The position numbers and the translations under genes are program-made. The notes beneath the pieces were generated by a model. It made no database searches. It saw only the letters and a program-made list of their open reading frames with translations, and was not told where the DNA came from. This document shows, piece by piece, positions 1-5,534 of a stretch of 5,594 nucleotides of DNA (position 1 is the stretch's first letter; each line of letters begins with the position of its first letter). Origin of the DNA: Deltaproteobacteria bacterium (GTDB lineage Bacteria; Desulfobacterota; DSM-4660; Desulfatiglandales; Desulfatiglandaceae); contig DUZB01000090.1 in NCBI GenBank assembly GCA_013349725.1, positions 2,329-7,922 on the forward strand, in the 5' to 3' direction.

Positions 1-95
1 TGGCAAGACCACTGAGAATCGAATATAAAGGAGCGCTTTACCATATAACCGCAAGAGGAAATGAACGGGAAAGGATATCATCCTGGACGTTTTAA
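1..95 (+). pseudogene. REP-associated tyrosine transposase (RAYT/Y1_Tnp), N-terminal remnant
   Basis: The reading frame starts with the last two bases of what is presumably an ATG just outside the window. It encodes ARPLRIEYKGALYHITARG followed by NERERI, which is the characteristic opening of the Y1 single-strand transposases (IS200/IS605-like TnpA_REP, RAYT). Intact members are about 150-300 residues, and carry a later HxH metal site and a catalytic Tyr. Here the frame ends at a TAA at 93-95 after about 31 codons. The residues after GNER no longer resemble the family, and no HxH or Tyr motif follows in any frame before the toxin-antitoxin promoter. The gene is therefore a dead stub. Whether the rest was removed by a deletion or replaced by the toxin-antitoxin cassette cannot be seen from here. 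RAYTs normally act on REP palindromes; no clear REP element was found nearby. Confidence 0.8.
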
Positions 96-130
96 CCTCT
101 GAAAACACCCTCCCATACTCGATTTTGCAG

Positions 131-159
131 TTGACAAAAACATACAATATGACTAGACT
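131..159 (+). promoter_or_regulatory. Promoter of the toxin-antitoxin operon
   Basis: A perfect -35 hexamer TTGACA (131-136) is followed after exactly 17 bases by TAGACT (154-159), which matches 4 of 6 bases of the -10 consensus. Transcription would start near 166, giving a leader of about 25 bases before the antitoxin ATG at 191. A closer match to the -10 consensus, TATGAT at 166-171, lacks a -35 at proper spacing. The region is AT-rich and sits directly upstream of the two-gene cassette. It would also be the nearest visible promoter for the following SDR and alkD genes. Confidence 0.6.
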
Positions 160-166
160 GACTAGT
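152..166. promoter_or_regulatory. Imperfect palindrome over the -10 box, candidate autoregulatory operator
   Basis: The sequence ACTAGACTGACTAGT is a 15-base dyad with arms ACTAGAC and GACTAGT, matching at 6 of 7 positions around a central T. It covers the -10 hexamer. It also contains GACTAG repeated directly with 9-base spacing (151-156 and 160-165). Phd/YefM-type antitoxins are known to bind short palindromes overlapping their own promoter and repress the operon. Assigning this dyad as that operator is inference from its position and symmetry. Confidence 0.45.
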
Positions 167-190
167 ATGATCTGTGAAAAAGGGGGCAAA

Positions 191-442
191 ATGAGAACAA
201 CATGGAAATTACAGGACGCCAAAGCAAAATTTAGCAAAATCGTAGATGATGCTTTAAAGATCGGCCCACAATTCGTGACTCGAAGAGGCCAAAAAGCTGT
301 AGTTGTCGTCTCTGTTGAAGAGTACGAAGAACTGATTTCAAACAAACCATCTTTTAAAGAATTTCTGCTTAGTTGTCCAAAAATGGACGACGATTTTCAG
401 CTTGAACGGCAAAAAGATTTTCCAAGGAGCATAGAATTTTGA
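191..442 (+). CDS. Type II antitoxin, Phd/YefM family
   Basis: This 83-residue protein should bind and neutralise the PIN toxin encoded next to it and repress their shared promoter. Residues 1-50 (MRTTWKLQDAKAKFSKIVDD, then a basic turn with TRRG and VVVVSVEEYEEL) match the N-terminal DNA-binding and dimerisation fold of Phd/YefM antitoxins. The C-terminal tail, with an LERQKDFPRSIEF ending, is the acidic/aromatic segment that usually wraps the toxin active site. The ATG at 191 is preferred over upstream in-frame starts at TTG 125, ATG 149 and ATG 167. AGGGGG at 181-186 lies just before it, the Phd fold begins at this Met, and the earlier starts lie within the promoter. The stop overlaps the toxin start by four bases, indicating coupled translation. 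Base composition is AT-richer than the SDR and radical SAM genes, which suggests acquisition. Confidence 0.88.
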   Translation: MRTTWKLQDAKAKFSKIVDDALKIGPQFVTRRGQKAVVVVSVEEYEELISNKPSFKEFLLSCPKMDDDFQLERQKDFPRSIEF

Positions 443-858
443 ACTACCTATTAGATACTTGTGTAATATCCGAGCTCGTTAAACCTTCACCGAACACGGA
501 TGTAGTTGATTGGCTAAATGGCACCCCAACTGAAAGACTGTACTTGTGTGTTATTACCATAGGTGAAATACGAAAAGGTCTGACAAAACTTCCAGATTCT
601 AAGCGGAAAGATAGGTTGACAAATTGGCTCAATACTCTGCTTGAAGATTATCAAAATCGGATTTACCCAATAAGTCTGACAGTTGCAGAAAATTGGGGCG
701 TGATACAAGGAAATGCTGAGAAAAACGGAAAGCCAATGTCTACCTTAGATAGCCTAATTGCCGCTATAGCTTATACTCACAATCTGGTTCTTATTACCAG
801 AAATGAGCGTGATTTTGAAGCAAGCAATCTTCCAATTCAAAATCCTTGGGTGATATAG
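439..858 (+). CDS. vapC: PIN-domain ribonuclease toxin, VapC/FitB type
   Basis: This 139-residue protein belongs to the PIN-domain RNase toxins, which cleave RNA with Mg2+ or Mn2+ and are held inactive by the partner antitoxin. Acidic residues at the expected places are Asp6 (in LLDTCVISE), Glu43 (in TIGEIRKG), Asp104 (in STLDSLIAA) and Asp125 (in TRNERDF), so the catalytic site looks complete. Length and the ending NPW are typical. The start is TTG at 439. It is supported by AAGGAG at 424-429 with a 9-base gap and by the family opening MNYLLDTCVISELVK, and no ATG is suitably placed. The TTG overlaps the antitoxin stop in the sequence TTGA, a layout that keeps the toxin coupled to, and probably less translated than, its antitoxin. 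The RNA target cannot be predicted from sequence. Confidence 0.92.
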   Translation: MNYLLDTCVISELVKPSPNTDVVDWLNGTPTERLYLCVITIGEIRKGLTKLPDSKRKDRLTNWLNTLLEDYQNRIYPISLTVAENWGVIQGNAEKNGKPMSTLDSLIAAIAYTHNLVLITRNERDFEASNLPIQNPWVI

Positions 859-884
859 CCAGGTTGAAAGGAAGTCCTATTGAA

Positions 885-1769
885 TTGGATCTATTGAGAT
901 TTCTTGAACAAGATGTTCGAGTCCTGATCACCGGCATCACCTCTATTCATGGATGGCCTATTTACCGTAAGTTGATGGAGATTCTTCCGGCTGAAAGAAT
1001 ATTGGCAGTTGCTCCGCCCAAAACGATGGAGCCATGTGCGGCAAATGTCCATAAGGTATGTATCACGGAACGGGGCTGGCTTGAAATGCAGATGGCCACA
1101 TTCAGACCGAGTCATGTGATTCATGGCGGGGGTGTTTGTGATCTGGATGTTTGTGAGGATAGGCCGGATTGGGCGTATCTGATGAATGTGGGCGGCGCCA
1201 AAACAATCCGCGAGGTTTTTTCCAACACATGTCACATTACCTACATCAGCTCAGATCTGGTGTTTTCGGGTGCTATGCCTCTTCCTGGTGGATATACCGA
1301 GGGGGATATGCCGGATCCTGTGAGCGTCGTAGGAAAGACCTATCTTGCTGCTGAAGCAGAAATATCCCGATGCACAAACAGTTGCATTGTGCGTGTGGGG
1401 CTCCCGCTGGGGGACTCTTTCAACGGTGGGAAAGGGGCTGTGGACTGGATCGAAAGCAGGTTCAAACGATGCCTTCCGGTCACCATGTTTTATGATGAGA
1501 CCAGGAGCTGTATCTCCTGTGAGGACCTGGCGGATAAGGTTCTGGTCTTGGCGTTGACCGGTGCGGAGGGTATTTTTCACTGTGGCGGCAATACTCCCAT
1601 GAGCCTTTTTGATATCGGGCAAATGGTGCTTCGGTCAGGAAACTACTCTAAAGATCTTCTGACGGGTGCTTCCAGATTGAATGAAATTGGGGGTCCTCCA
1701 CGGGCTGGAGATGTCTGTCTGAACTCCTTTAGACTGGAAAGGTATATTCAAGGGACTTACCCGGGATGA
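885..1769 (+). CDS. RmlD-like extended SDR with substituted YxxxK active site
   Basis: This 294-residue protein resembles the RmlD/sugar-nucleotide-modifying branch of extended short-chain dehydrogenases. A nucleotide-binding strand and glycine motif appear as VLITGITSIHG (residues 13-23). HGGGVCDLDVCEDRP (80-94) fits the NAD(P)-side helix region, and YISSDLVFSG (120-129) corresponds to the RmlD STDYVFDG motif. A C-terminal PPRAGDVCLNS segment matches the family's RP.D..L region. In the segment normally reading VYGxTKLAxE, this protein has VVGKTYLAAE (148-157). The catalytic Tyr is thus Val149 and the Lys is Tyr153. It may bind a nucleotide without normal reductase chemistry, or use a different mechanism; the substrate is unknown. 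It has about 12 Cys, including a CISC pair. TTG at 885 was chosen because AAAGGAAG lies at 867-874; TTG at 846 or 864 in the same frame would add 13 or 7 residues. It overlaps alkD by four bases. Confidence 0.8.
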   Translation: MDLLRFLEQDVRVLITGITSIHGWPIYRKLMEILPAERILAVAPPKTMEPCAANVHKVCITERGWLEMQMATFRPSHVIHGGGVCDLDVCEDRPDWAYLMNVGGAKTIREVFSNTCHITYISSDLVFSGAMPLPGGYTEGDMPDPVSVVGKTYLAAEAEISRCTNSCIVRVGLPLGDSFNGGKGAVDWIESRFKRCLPVTMFYDETRSCISCEDLADKVLVLALTGAEGIFHCGGNTPMSLFDIGQMVLRSGNYSKDLLTGASRLNEIGGPPRAGDVCLNSFRLERYIQGTYPG

Positions 1770-2470
1770 TTGCTTCAGAGATCCAGAAAAGATTGCAGGC
1801 GCTTGGTGATCCACAACGAGCACAGGTGCAGCAAAAATTTTTCAAAACACGCCCGGGAGAATATGGCCGGGGGGACATATTCATTGGTTTGCGTGTTCCT
1901 GAGATAAGAAAGTTAGCGATGGAATACCAAACCCTTGCCCTCCCTGAGATAATCCAGTTGCTGCAATCTCCCATCCATGAGGCAAGACTCCTGGCACTCC
2001 TTATTCTGATTCGTATTTACAAAAGCGGAGATGCTTCCATTCAGGAGCAGGTCTATCGTGCATACTTACAGAATACCCGGTTTATCAACAACTGGGACCT
2101 GGTCGATGCCTCGGCCGCCCATATCGTTGGCGCTCATTTGACGAATGGCGGCAGAGACAGGCTTCATGCTCTGGCAAAATCAAATCTGCTCTGGGAGCGA
2201 AGAATAGCCATCATAGCAACATTTCACTTCGTAAGGCGTGGGGAGTTTTCCGACACACTGTCTATTGCCGGGCTATTGCTCAAAGATCCGGAGGACCTGA
2301 TCCACAAAGCCGTTGGCTGGATGCTTCGAGAGATCGGTAACCGGGATCAGCCCAAGGAGGAATCGTTTCTAAGAGCACACTACCAGATCATGCCACGAAC
2401 CATGCTCCGGTATGCGATTGAAAAATTCCCGGAGGGCTTGAGGCAGCGATATTTGAAAGGGAAGATATAG
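1766..2470 (+). CDS. alkD: DNA alkylation repair protein, AlkD-type DNA glycosylase
   Basis: This 234-residue all-helical protein of the AlkD family (ALK/HEAT-like repeats) excises cationic alkylated purines such as 3- and 7-alkyl adducts from DNA. Family marks are FFKTRPGEYGRGDIFIGLRVP near residues 25-45, the NNWDLVD box with Trp110 and Asp114, LLWERR with Arg145/Arg146, and HKAVGWMLREIG with Trp185. These correspond to the Trp, Asp, Arg and Trp residues that line the DNA cleft in the Bacillus cereus enzyme, so activity is expected. The C-terminus (MPRTMLRYAIEKFPEGLRQRYL) is also typical, and the length is normal. The ATG at 1766 overlaps the preceding SDR stop as ATGA, with AAGGGA at 1750-1755. 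Translation is therefore probably coupled to the SDR gene. Confidence 0.93.
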   Translation: MIASEIQKRLQALGDPQRAQVQQKFFKTRPGEYGRGDIFIGLRVPEIRKLAMEYQTLALPEIIQLLQSPIHEARLLALLILIRIYKSGDASIQEQVYRAYLQNTRFINNWDLVDASAAHIVGAHLTNGGRDRLHALAKSNLLWERRIAIIATFHFVRRGEFSDTLSIAGLLLKDPEDLIHKAVGWMLREIGNRDQPKEESFLRAHYQIMPRTMLRYAIEKFPEGLRQRYLKGKI

Positions 2471-2534
2471 TGGAAAGTGGAATAATGATGGGTAAATCGC
2501 TATTCGTTAGGCCGTTAATAAAAGGATTCAGAAT

Positions 2535-3371
2535 ATGGAATACAAATATTACGATTTTAAAGAATACCTGTCCGAGATAGAAAAATCATTGGTTTTAATA
2601 GATGATCTCAGGATTCGGATTGATAATGAAAAGTCTTTGCGGAAAGAGTGTTGGATAGCCATTCAGGAAAAGCTGCGTGTTGACTGGACATATGATTCCA
2701 ACGCGATTGAGGGCAGTTCTCTGACAAGGGGCGAAACCCTGTTTTTTCTGAAAGAGGGACTCACCGTCGAGGGAAAACCCTTAAAAGACTTCCTTGATGC
2801 CAGAAATCATGCCGATGCTATCGACTGGCTTTATGAGATAATAAAAGATAATCGTCCTGTCACCCAGGGACTTGTAAAGGAAATAAATGCCCTGCTGCTG
2901 TCAGGAGTGAAATATACTCCGGCGATAAATGAAACCGGTCAGAAAGTCCAAAAACCCGCCAATCCCGGGAAATACAAGGTTCTGCCCAATCATGTTCTGA
3001 AAACAGACGGAACCATTCATTTTTATACCGATCCGATTCATGTATCCAATGAAATGGAAATCCTGTGCAGGTGGATTCACGAAAACATTGAAAAGAGACA
3101 CCCTCTCATTGTCGCTTCGATAGCTCACTACAATATGGTAAGAATACATCCTTTTGACGACGGTAACGGTCGAGGGGCAAGGATTCTTATGAATCTCATT
3201 TTCATAAAAAAAGGATATCCGGTTGCCATTATAAAAAACGAAAACCGTCGGAAATATCTTGAAGCATTGAATCAGGCGGACAAAGGGGATATTCATCCTT
3301 TTTTAACGTTGGTGGCAGGCTCACTGATTGAAACAGAGAATAGTATTGTTGAAGAATTACATCTTAAATAG
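2535..3371 (+). CDS. Fic-domain AMP-transferase, class II self-inhibited
   Basis: This 278-residue Fic protein would transfer AMP (or a related nucleotide group) from ATP to a hydroxyl residue of a target protein. The catalytic motif HPFDDGNGRGAR spans residues 205-216 and is complete, with His205 as the general base. The inhibitory helix motif SNAIEG lies at 55-60, with Glu59 expected to block the ATP gamma-phosphate position. Its N-terminal location makes this a class II Fic that needs no separate antitoxin. The flap region PGKYKVLPN at about 144-152 is present. Many class II members are about 350-380 residues and end in a winged helix; this one stops soon after the Fic core, so such a domain is absent. 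The ATG at 2535 has AAAGGA at 2521-2526 with an 8-base gap. It lies 64 bases after alkD and may be cotranscribed. The target protein cannot be predicted. Confidence 0.92.
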   Translation: MEYKYYDFKEYLSEIEKSLVLIDDLRIRIDNEKSLRKECWIAIQEKLRVDWTYDSNAIEGSSLTRGETLFFLKEGLTVEGKPLKDFLDARNHADAIDWLYEIIKDNRPVTQGLVKEINALLLSGVKYTPAINETGQKVQKPANPGKYKVLPNHVLKTDGTIHFYTDPIHVSNEMEILCRWIHENIEKRHPLIVASIAHYNMVRIHPFDDGNGRGARILMNLIFIKKGYPVAIIKNENRRKYLEALNQADKGDIHPFLTLVAGSLIETENSIVEELHLK

Positions 3372-3410
3372 TGCCTGAACGAAACCCCTGTTCAGGCGCC
3401 ATTTTGGATT
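3371..3410 (+). terminator. Hairpin terminator between convergent fic and radical SAM genes
   Basis: GCCTGAAC (3373-3380) pairs perfectly with GTTCAGGC (3390-3397) across a 9-base loop. The stem can be extended to 10 pairs by one wobble and one G-C pair. It lies immediately after the fic stop and is followed on the plus strand by a T-rich but interrupted stretch, ATTTTGGATTTT. The stem also lies 20 bases beyond the stop of the convergent minus-strand gene. It may therefore stop transcripts from both sides, although the minus-strand side has a poorer U tract. Confidence 0.75.
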
Positions 3411-3416
3411 TTGGCC

Positions 3417-5192
3417 TCACTTTGACGCCAACGCGTCGGCCCGGATCCGACCGAAAACAGGAGAGAGGTTTCCGGTCACCCACGGAACCGTGGACCTGAC
3501 GGGCCTTTCGCCTTTTCGCTGATGTTCCAGGGCCAGGGCCGCCGCATTTTTTTCATAGAATGCGCGGGGTTCATAGGACCATCCGTTTTGAAGTCGAATT
3601 TCTTCTTTTTTCAGGTTGTGGTAAAGATACATTCCCGCCATTGGGGCAAACAGCCTAGTCTTCCAGCCAAACTCACGATAAAGTCCATTGAGGAGCGTAT
3701 CCATTTTTGCCTCAATGGGTTCGTTGCCCCGGGACCATTTTTTCATTGCCCAGACTGCACCCGCGTAGGTGGTTCGAAGCGCTTTTGCTTTCAATGCAAA
3801 ACGGTTTCGAATCCGCTTGTCCGGGTGTTTTTTATATCTCTGCCAGCCCTTTAGCGTGGTCCCGATCAATCGGGCAAGACTGGGGCCGTTAACCTCGAAA
3901 TCCCGGCGAAAGGCATTGAGAAGATATTGTCCTTCCAGGCCGTTGCGGATATGTTGATGCCTGTAATTGAAGCGGTATTGTCCGTGGGCATCGGCGACCG
4001 GAATTTCTGATTCAGGAAGCAGGGTTCCATCTGCCTTGTGCTGCGCATGCAGTTGTGTACCGGGAATCGGGGTGTAAAGCATGAATTGGTGGAAATCCGT
4101 ATTATGGCTGACCGCATGATCTATGATTTGATCGATATTTTCCGGGGTATGGTTTTCCATTCCGATAATGGACGACCCCAGGACACAGATGCCGTGGGAT
4201 TGCAAATGGCGGACAAATGAGTGGGTGTCCACTTTTCGAAGCTTCTGATACCGGCTGTCCTCGCCTTCCAGCCCGGTCCAGACCCAGGAAACGCCCAACC
4301 CCACCAGTTGTTCGATGGTATAGCTTTTTAACACCCGGGCGGAACTGAAGACATATAAGGACCAGCTTTTGTGGTTCTTTTCCATCAGTTCTAACAATCG
4401 AAGGGCCCTTTTGCGATGCATGAGAAAATTCTCGTCCAGGATAAAAAAGGATCTGACTTTGAGTTTTGTTTCAATCCCCTGCATCACACCGAACAGCTCG
4501 TCGCCTGTTTCGTAAAAACTGAGAAACTTGCCCTTCCCTCCGAACATGGCGGAAGTGGAACAAAAATTACAGCCCACAGGACAGCCCACGGAAGGGATCA
4601 GGATGGCGGCGGTATCTCCGGTCTTTTCGTTCAGGGGGACGCCCATGATCCTGGTGCCGTTCGCCGAATAAACCACCGGATGCCTGACCGGCGCAGCCTC
4701 GTCCTGCCCTAAAAACTTTCTAAACCACTGGACCCCATCTCCCTGAACAATATGGTCCGCATCAATTATTTCATGGATATTCTCCTTGTTGACCACATGT
4801 CCGCCCACGACAATGGTTGCATTGGGCTGGTGTTCCCTGACAAGGTCACACATTCTTTTGGCCTTTCCGATATTTGGAATAATGGCACTTATGCCCACAA
4901 TGTCATAAGAAGAGTTCTGGAGTTCTTCGATAAAACGGTTTTCCGAGGGAAAATCCAGGAGGGTACAGGGGGCATCAATATTCGCCTGAAGCAGCATCAA
5001 TCCGAAAGACCGATGAAACATGCGAAGGGAAAAGGCCCCTTGCGTTCGAGTAACCTGATTTTGGTAAAGTTCCATGGGGTTGATCTTGCGGCTTCCATAA
5101 GCGTCGTCCTGGGCATAGGGTCCAAAAACGCTTGACAACAGTACTCTTGCACGAGTTCCAAGCCTGTGCACAGGCTGTGTTTGCATCATCAT
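3417..5192 (-). CDS. B12-binding-type radical SAM protein with long C-terminal extension
   Basis: This 591-residue cytosolic enzyme has three parts. Residues about 60-160 resemble the cobalamin-binding Rossmann domain found before many radical SAM cores, with DIVGISAIIPN and TIVVGGHVVN strands followed by ADHIVQGDG. Residues about 195-385 are the radical SAM barrel. The 4Fe-4S motif SVGCPVGCNFC gives Cys204, Cys208 and Cys211, followed by FFILDENF and YTPIPGTQL, both common in Elp3-like cores. Residues about 430-591 form a basic, aromatic, mostly helical extension of unknown role. No DxHxxG cobalamin ligand motif is visible in the first domain, so B12 may bind base-off without His, or not at all. 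Relatives include methylases and ring-forming enzymes, but the substrate here is unknown. Three consecutive ATG codons (5192, 5189, 5186) follow AGGGAG (+ strand 5197-5202), and the second has the best spacing. The gene has no same-strand neighbour in the window. Confidence 0.85.
   Translation of the reverse strand: MMMQTQPVHRLGTRARVLLSSVFGPYAQDDAYGSRKINPMELYQNQVTRTQGAFSLRMFHRSFGLMLLQANIDAPCTLLDFPSENRFIEELQNSSYDIVGISAIIPNIGKAKRMCDLVREHQPNATIVVGGHVVNKENIHEIIDADHIVQGDGVQWFRKFLGQDEAAPVRHPVVYSANGTRIMGVPLNEKTGDTAAILIPSVGCPVGCNFCSTSAMFGGKGKFLSFYETGDELFGVMQGIETKLKVRSFFILDENFLMHRKRALRLLELMEKNHKSWSLYVFSSARVLKSYTIEQLVGLGVSWVWTGLEGEDSRYQKLRKVDTHSFVRHLQSHGICVLGSSIIGMENHTPENIDQIIDHAVSHNTDFHQFMLYTPIPGTQLHAQHKADGTLLPESEIPVADAHGQYRFNYRHQHIRNGLEGQYLLNAFRRDFEVNGPSLARLIGTTLKGWQRYKKHPDKRIRNRFALKAKALRTTYAGAVWAMKKWSRGNEPIEAKMDTLLNGLYREFGWKTRLFAPMAGMYLYHNLKKEEIRLQNGWSYEPRAFYEKNAAALALEHQRKGERPVRSTVPWVTGNLSPVFGRIRADALASK
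5161..5176. repeat. Perfect 16-base palindrome in the 5' coding region of the radical SAM gene
   Basis: AGCCTGTGCACAGGCT is identical to its reverse complement over all 16 bases. It lies 17-32 bases inside the minus-strand coding sequence, covering roughly codons 6-11 (QPVHRL). It could be a protein-binding dyad or form a small mRNA hairpin near the ribosome start. It could also be chance, since the encoded residues do not depend on the symmetry. No second copy was noticed in the window. Confidence 0.7.
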
Positions 5193-5225
5193 TTTTCTCC
5201 CTGGTTGTTCGTAAATTTTTGTCAG

Positions 5226-5253
5226 TTGAAGAATGAAAGGATGTCGTTATATT
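5226..5253 (+). promoter_or_regulatory. Candidate promoter for the transporter remnant
   Basis: TTGAAG (5226-5231, 4 of 6 consensus) is followed after 16 bases by TATATT (5248-5253, 5 of 6). A second -10-like hexamer, TACAAT, occurs at 5256-5261 but lacks a well-spaced -35. The site lies in the AT-rich gap between the divergent radical SAM gene and the transporter ORF. The radical SAM promoter must also lie here on the other strand, but only weak hexamers were seen for it. Confidence 0.4.
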
Positions 5254-5288
5254 AGTACAATAAAAATGGAGATGAAAGGCCTCCGGAT

Positions 5289-5528
5289 TTGTTTTACAAA
5301 AGTTTTACAAACATGACGGATTCCCCAATGAAAAACTTACTGCGAAACAGGGATTTCATCTTGCTTCTGAGTCCTCTGAGTCTGCTCCCTGTTGCACTGA
5401 TCGCTGTGGCAAGCACTTTTCTGCTGGGATATCTCGTGGAATTGGCGGGAAAGGTCTTGAAGATTGACCCAAAGATCACCATCACCCTGGTGCTGCTTGG
5501 AACCCTCAAGAATTATGGCCCCCCCTAA
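5289..5528 (+). pseudogene. Bile acid:sodium symporter-like transporter, internally deleted and truncated
   Basis: The frame encodes 79 residues from TTG 5289 (AAAGG at 5275-5279), or 71 from ATG 5313. The opening LLRNRDFILLL resembles the N-terminus of a bile acid:sodium symporter-type family of about 300 residues. It is followed almost at once by a segment resembling a late part of such proteins, a membrane helix (LLPVALIAVASTFLLGYLVE) and TLVLLGTLKNYG. The intervening helices appear to be missing, while the frame is kept across the join near 5366-5390. After KNYG the expected small-residue sequence is replaced by PP and a stop, at a run of seven C (5519-5525). A functional transporter is unlikely with about two membrane segments. 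The family match rests on recalled motifs rather than an alignment. The alternative is a small unrelated membrane protein. Confidence 0.5.
5291..5311. repeat. Two 10-base direct repeats, 11-base period
   Basis: GTTTTACAAA occurs at 5291-5300 and again, identically, at 5302-5311, with one A between them. The period is close to one helical turn, which is the geometry of tandem regulator sites. They lie between the candidate promoter and the first ATG (5313) of the transporter remnant. If translation begins at the upstream TTG (5289), they would instead be coding, for FYKSFTN. A regulator site is inference; slippage duplication would look the same. Confidence 0.5.
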
Positions 5529-5534
5529 ATCAGA

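Noticed and set aside
125..190. Extended antitoxin start at TTG 125
   Set aside because: It would place the start upstream of the promoter's -10 box and add 22 residues not resembling the Phd fold. ATG 191 has a ribosome site.
444..708. Minus-strand open frames antisense to the PIN toxin
   Set aside because: They are shadows of a gene with a full set of PIN motifs. They show no family features and no ribosome sites.
891..1622. Minus-strand open frames of 114 and 123 codons, and plus-strand frames within the SDR
   Set aside because: The SDR frame carries the recognised motifs. The other frames show composition typical of shadow translation and no domains.
2500..2520. GTTAGGC resembling an integron attC core (GTTRRRY)
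   Set aside because: No partner RYYYAAC core or paired inner boxes were found upstream, and a single heptamer is expected by chance.
2485..2580. Small frame starting ATGATG before fic, a possible FicA-like antitoxin
   Set aside because: It overlaps the fic start out of frame and has only a poor ribosome site. It lacks the SxxxEG inhibitory motif, which fic already carries itself.
2901..3296. 131-codon minus-strand frame antisense to fic
   Set aside because: The frame overlaps the Fic catalytic motif entirely and has no recognisable domain.
4416..5135. Plus-strand frames of 98 and 127 codons inside the radical SAM gene
   Set aside because: They are antisense to the 4Fe-4S motif and B12-like region, which have clear protein constraint on the minus strand. 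The predicted products match nothing.
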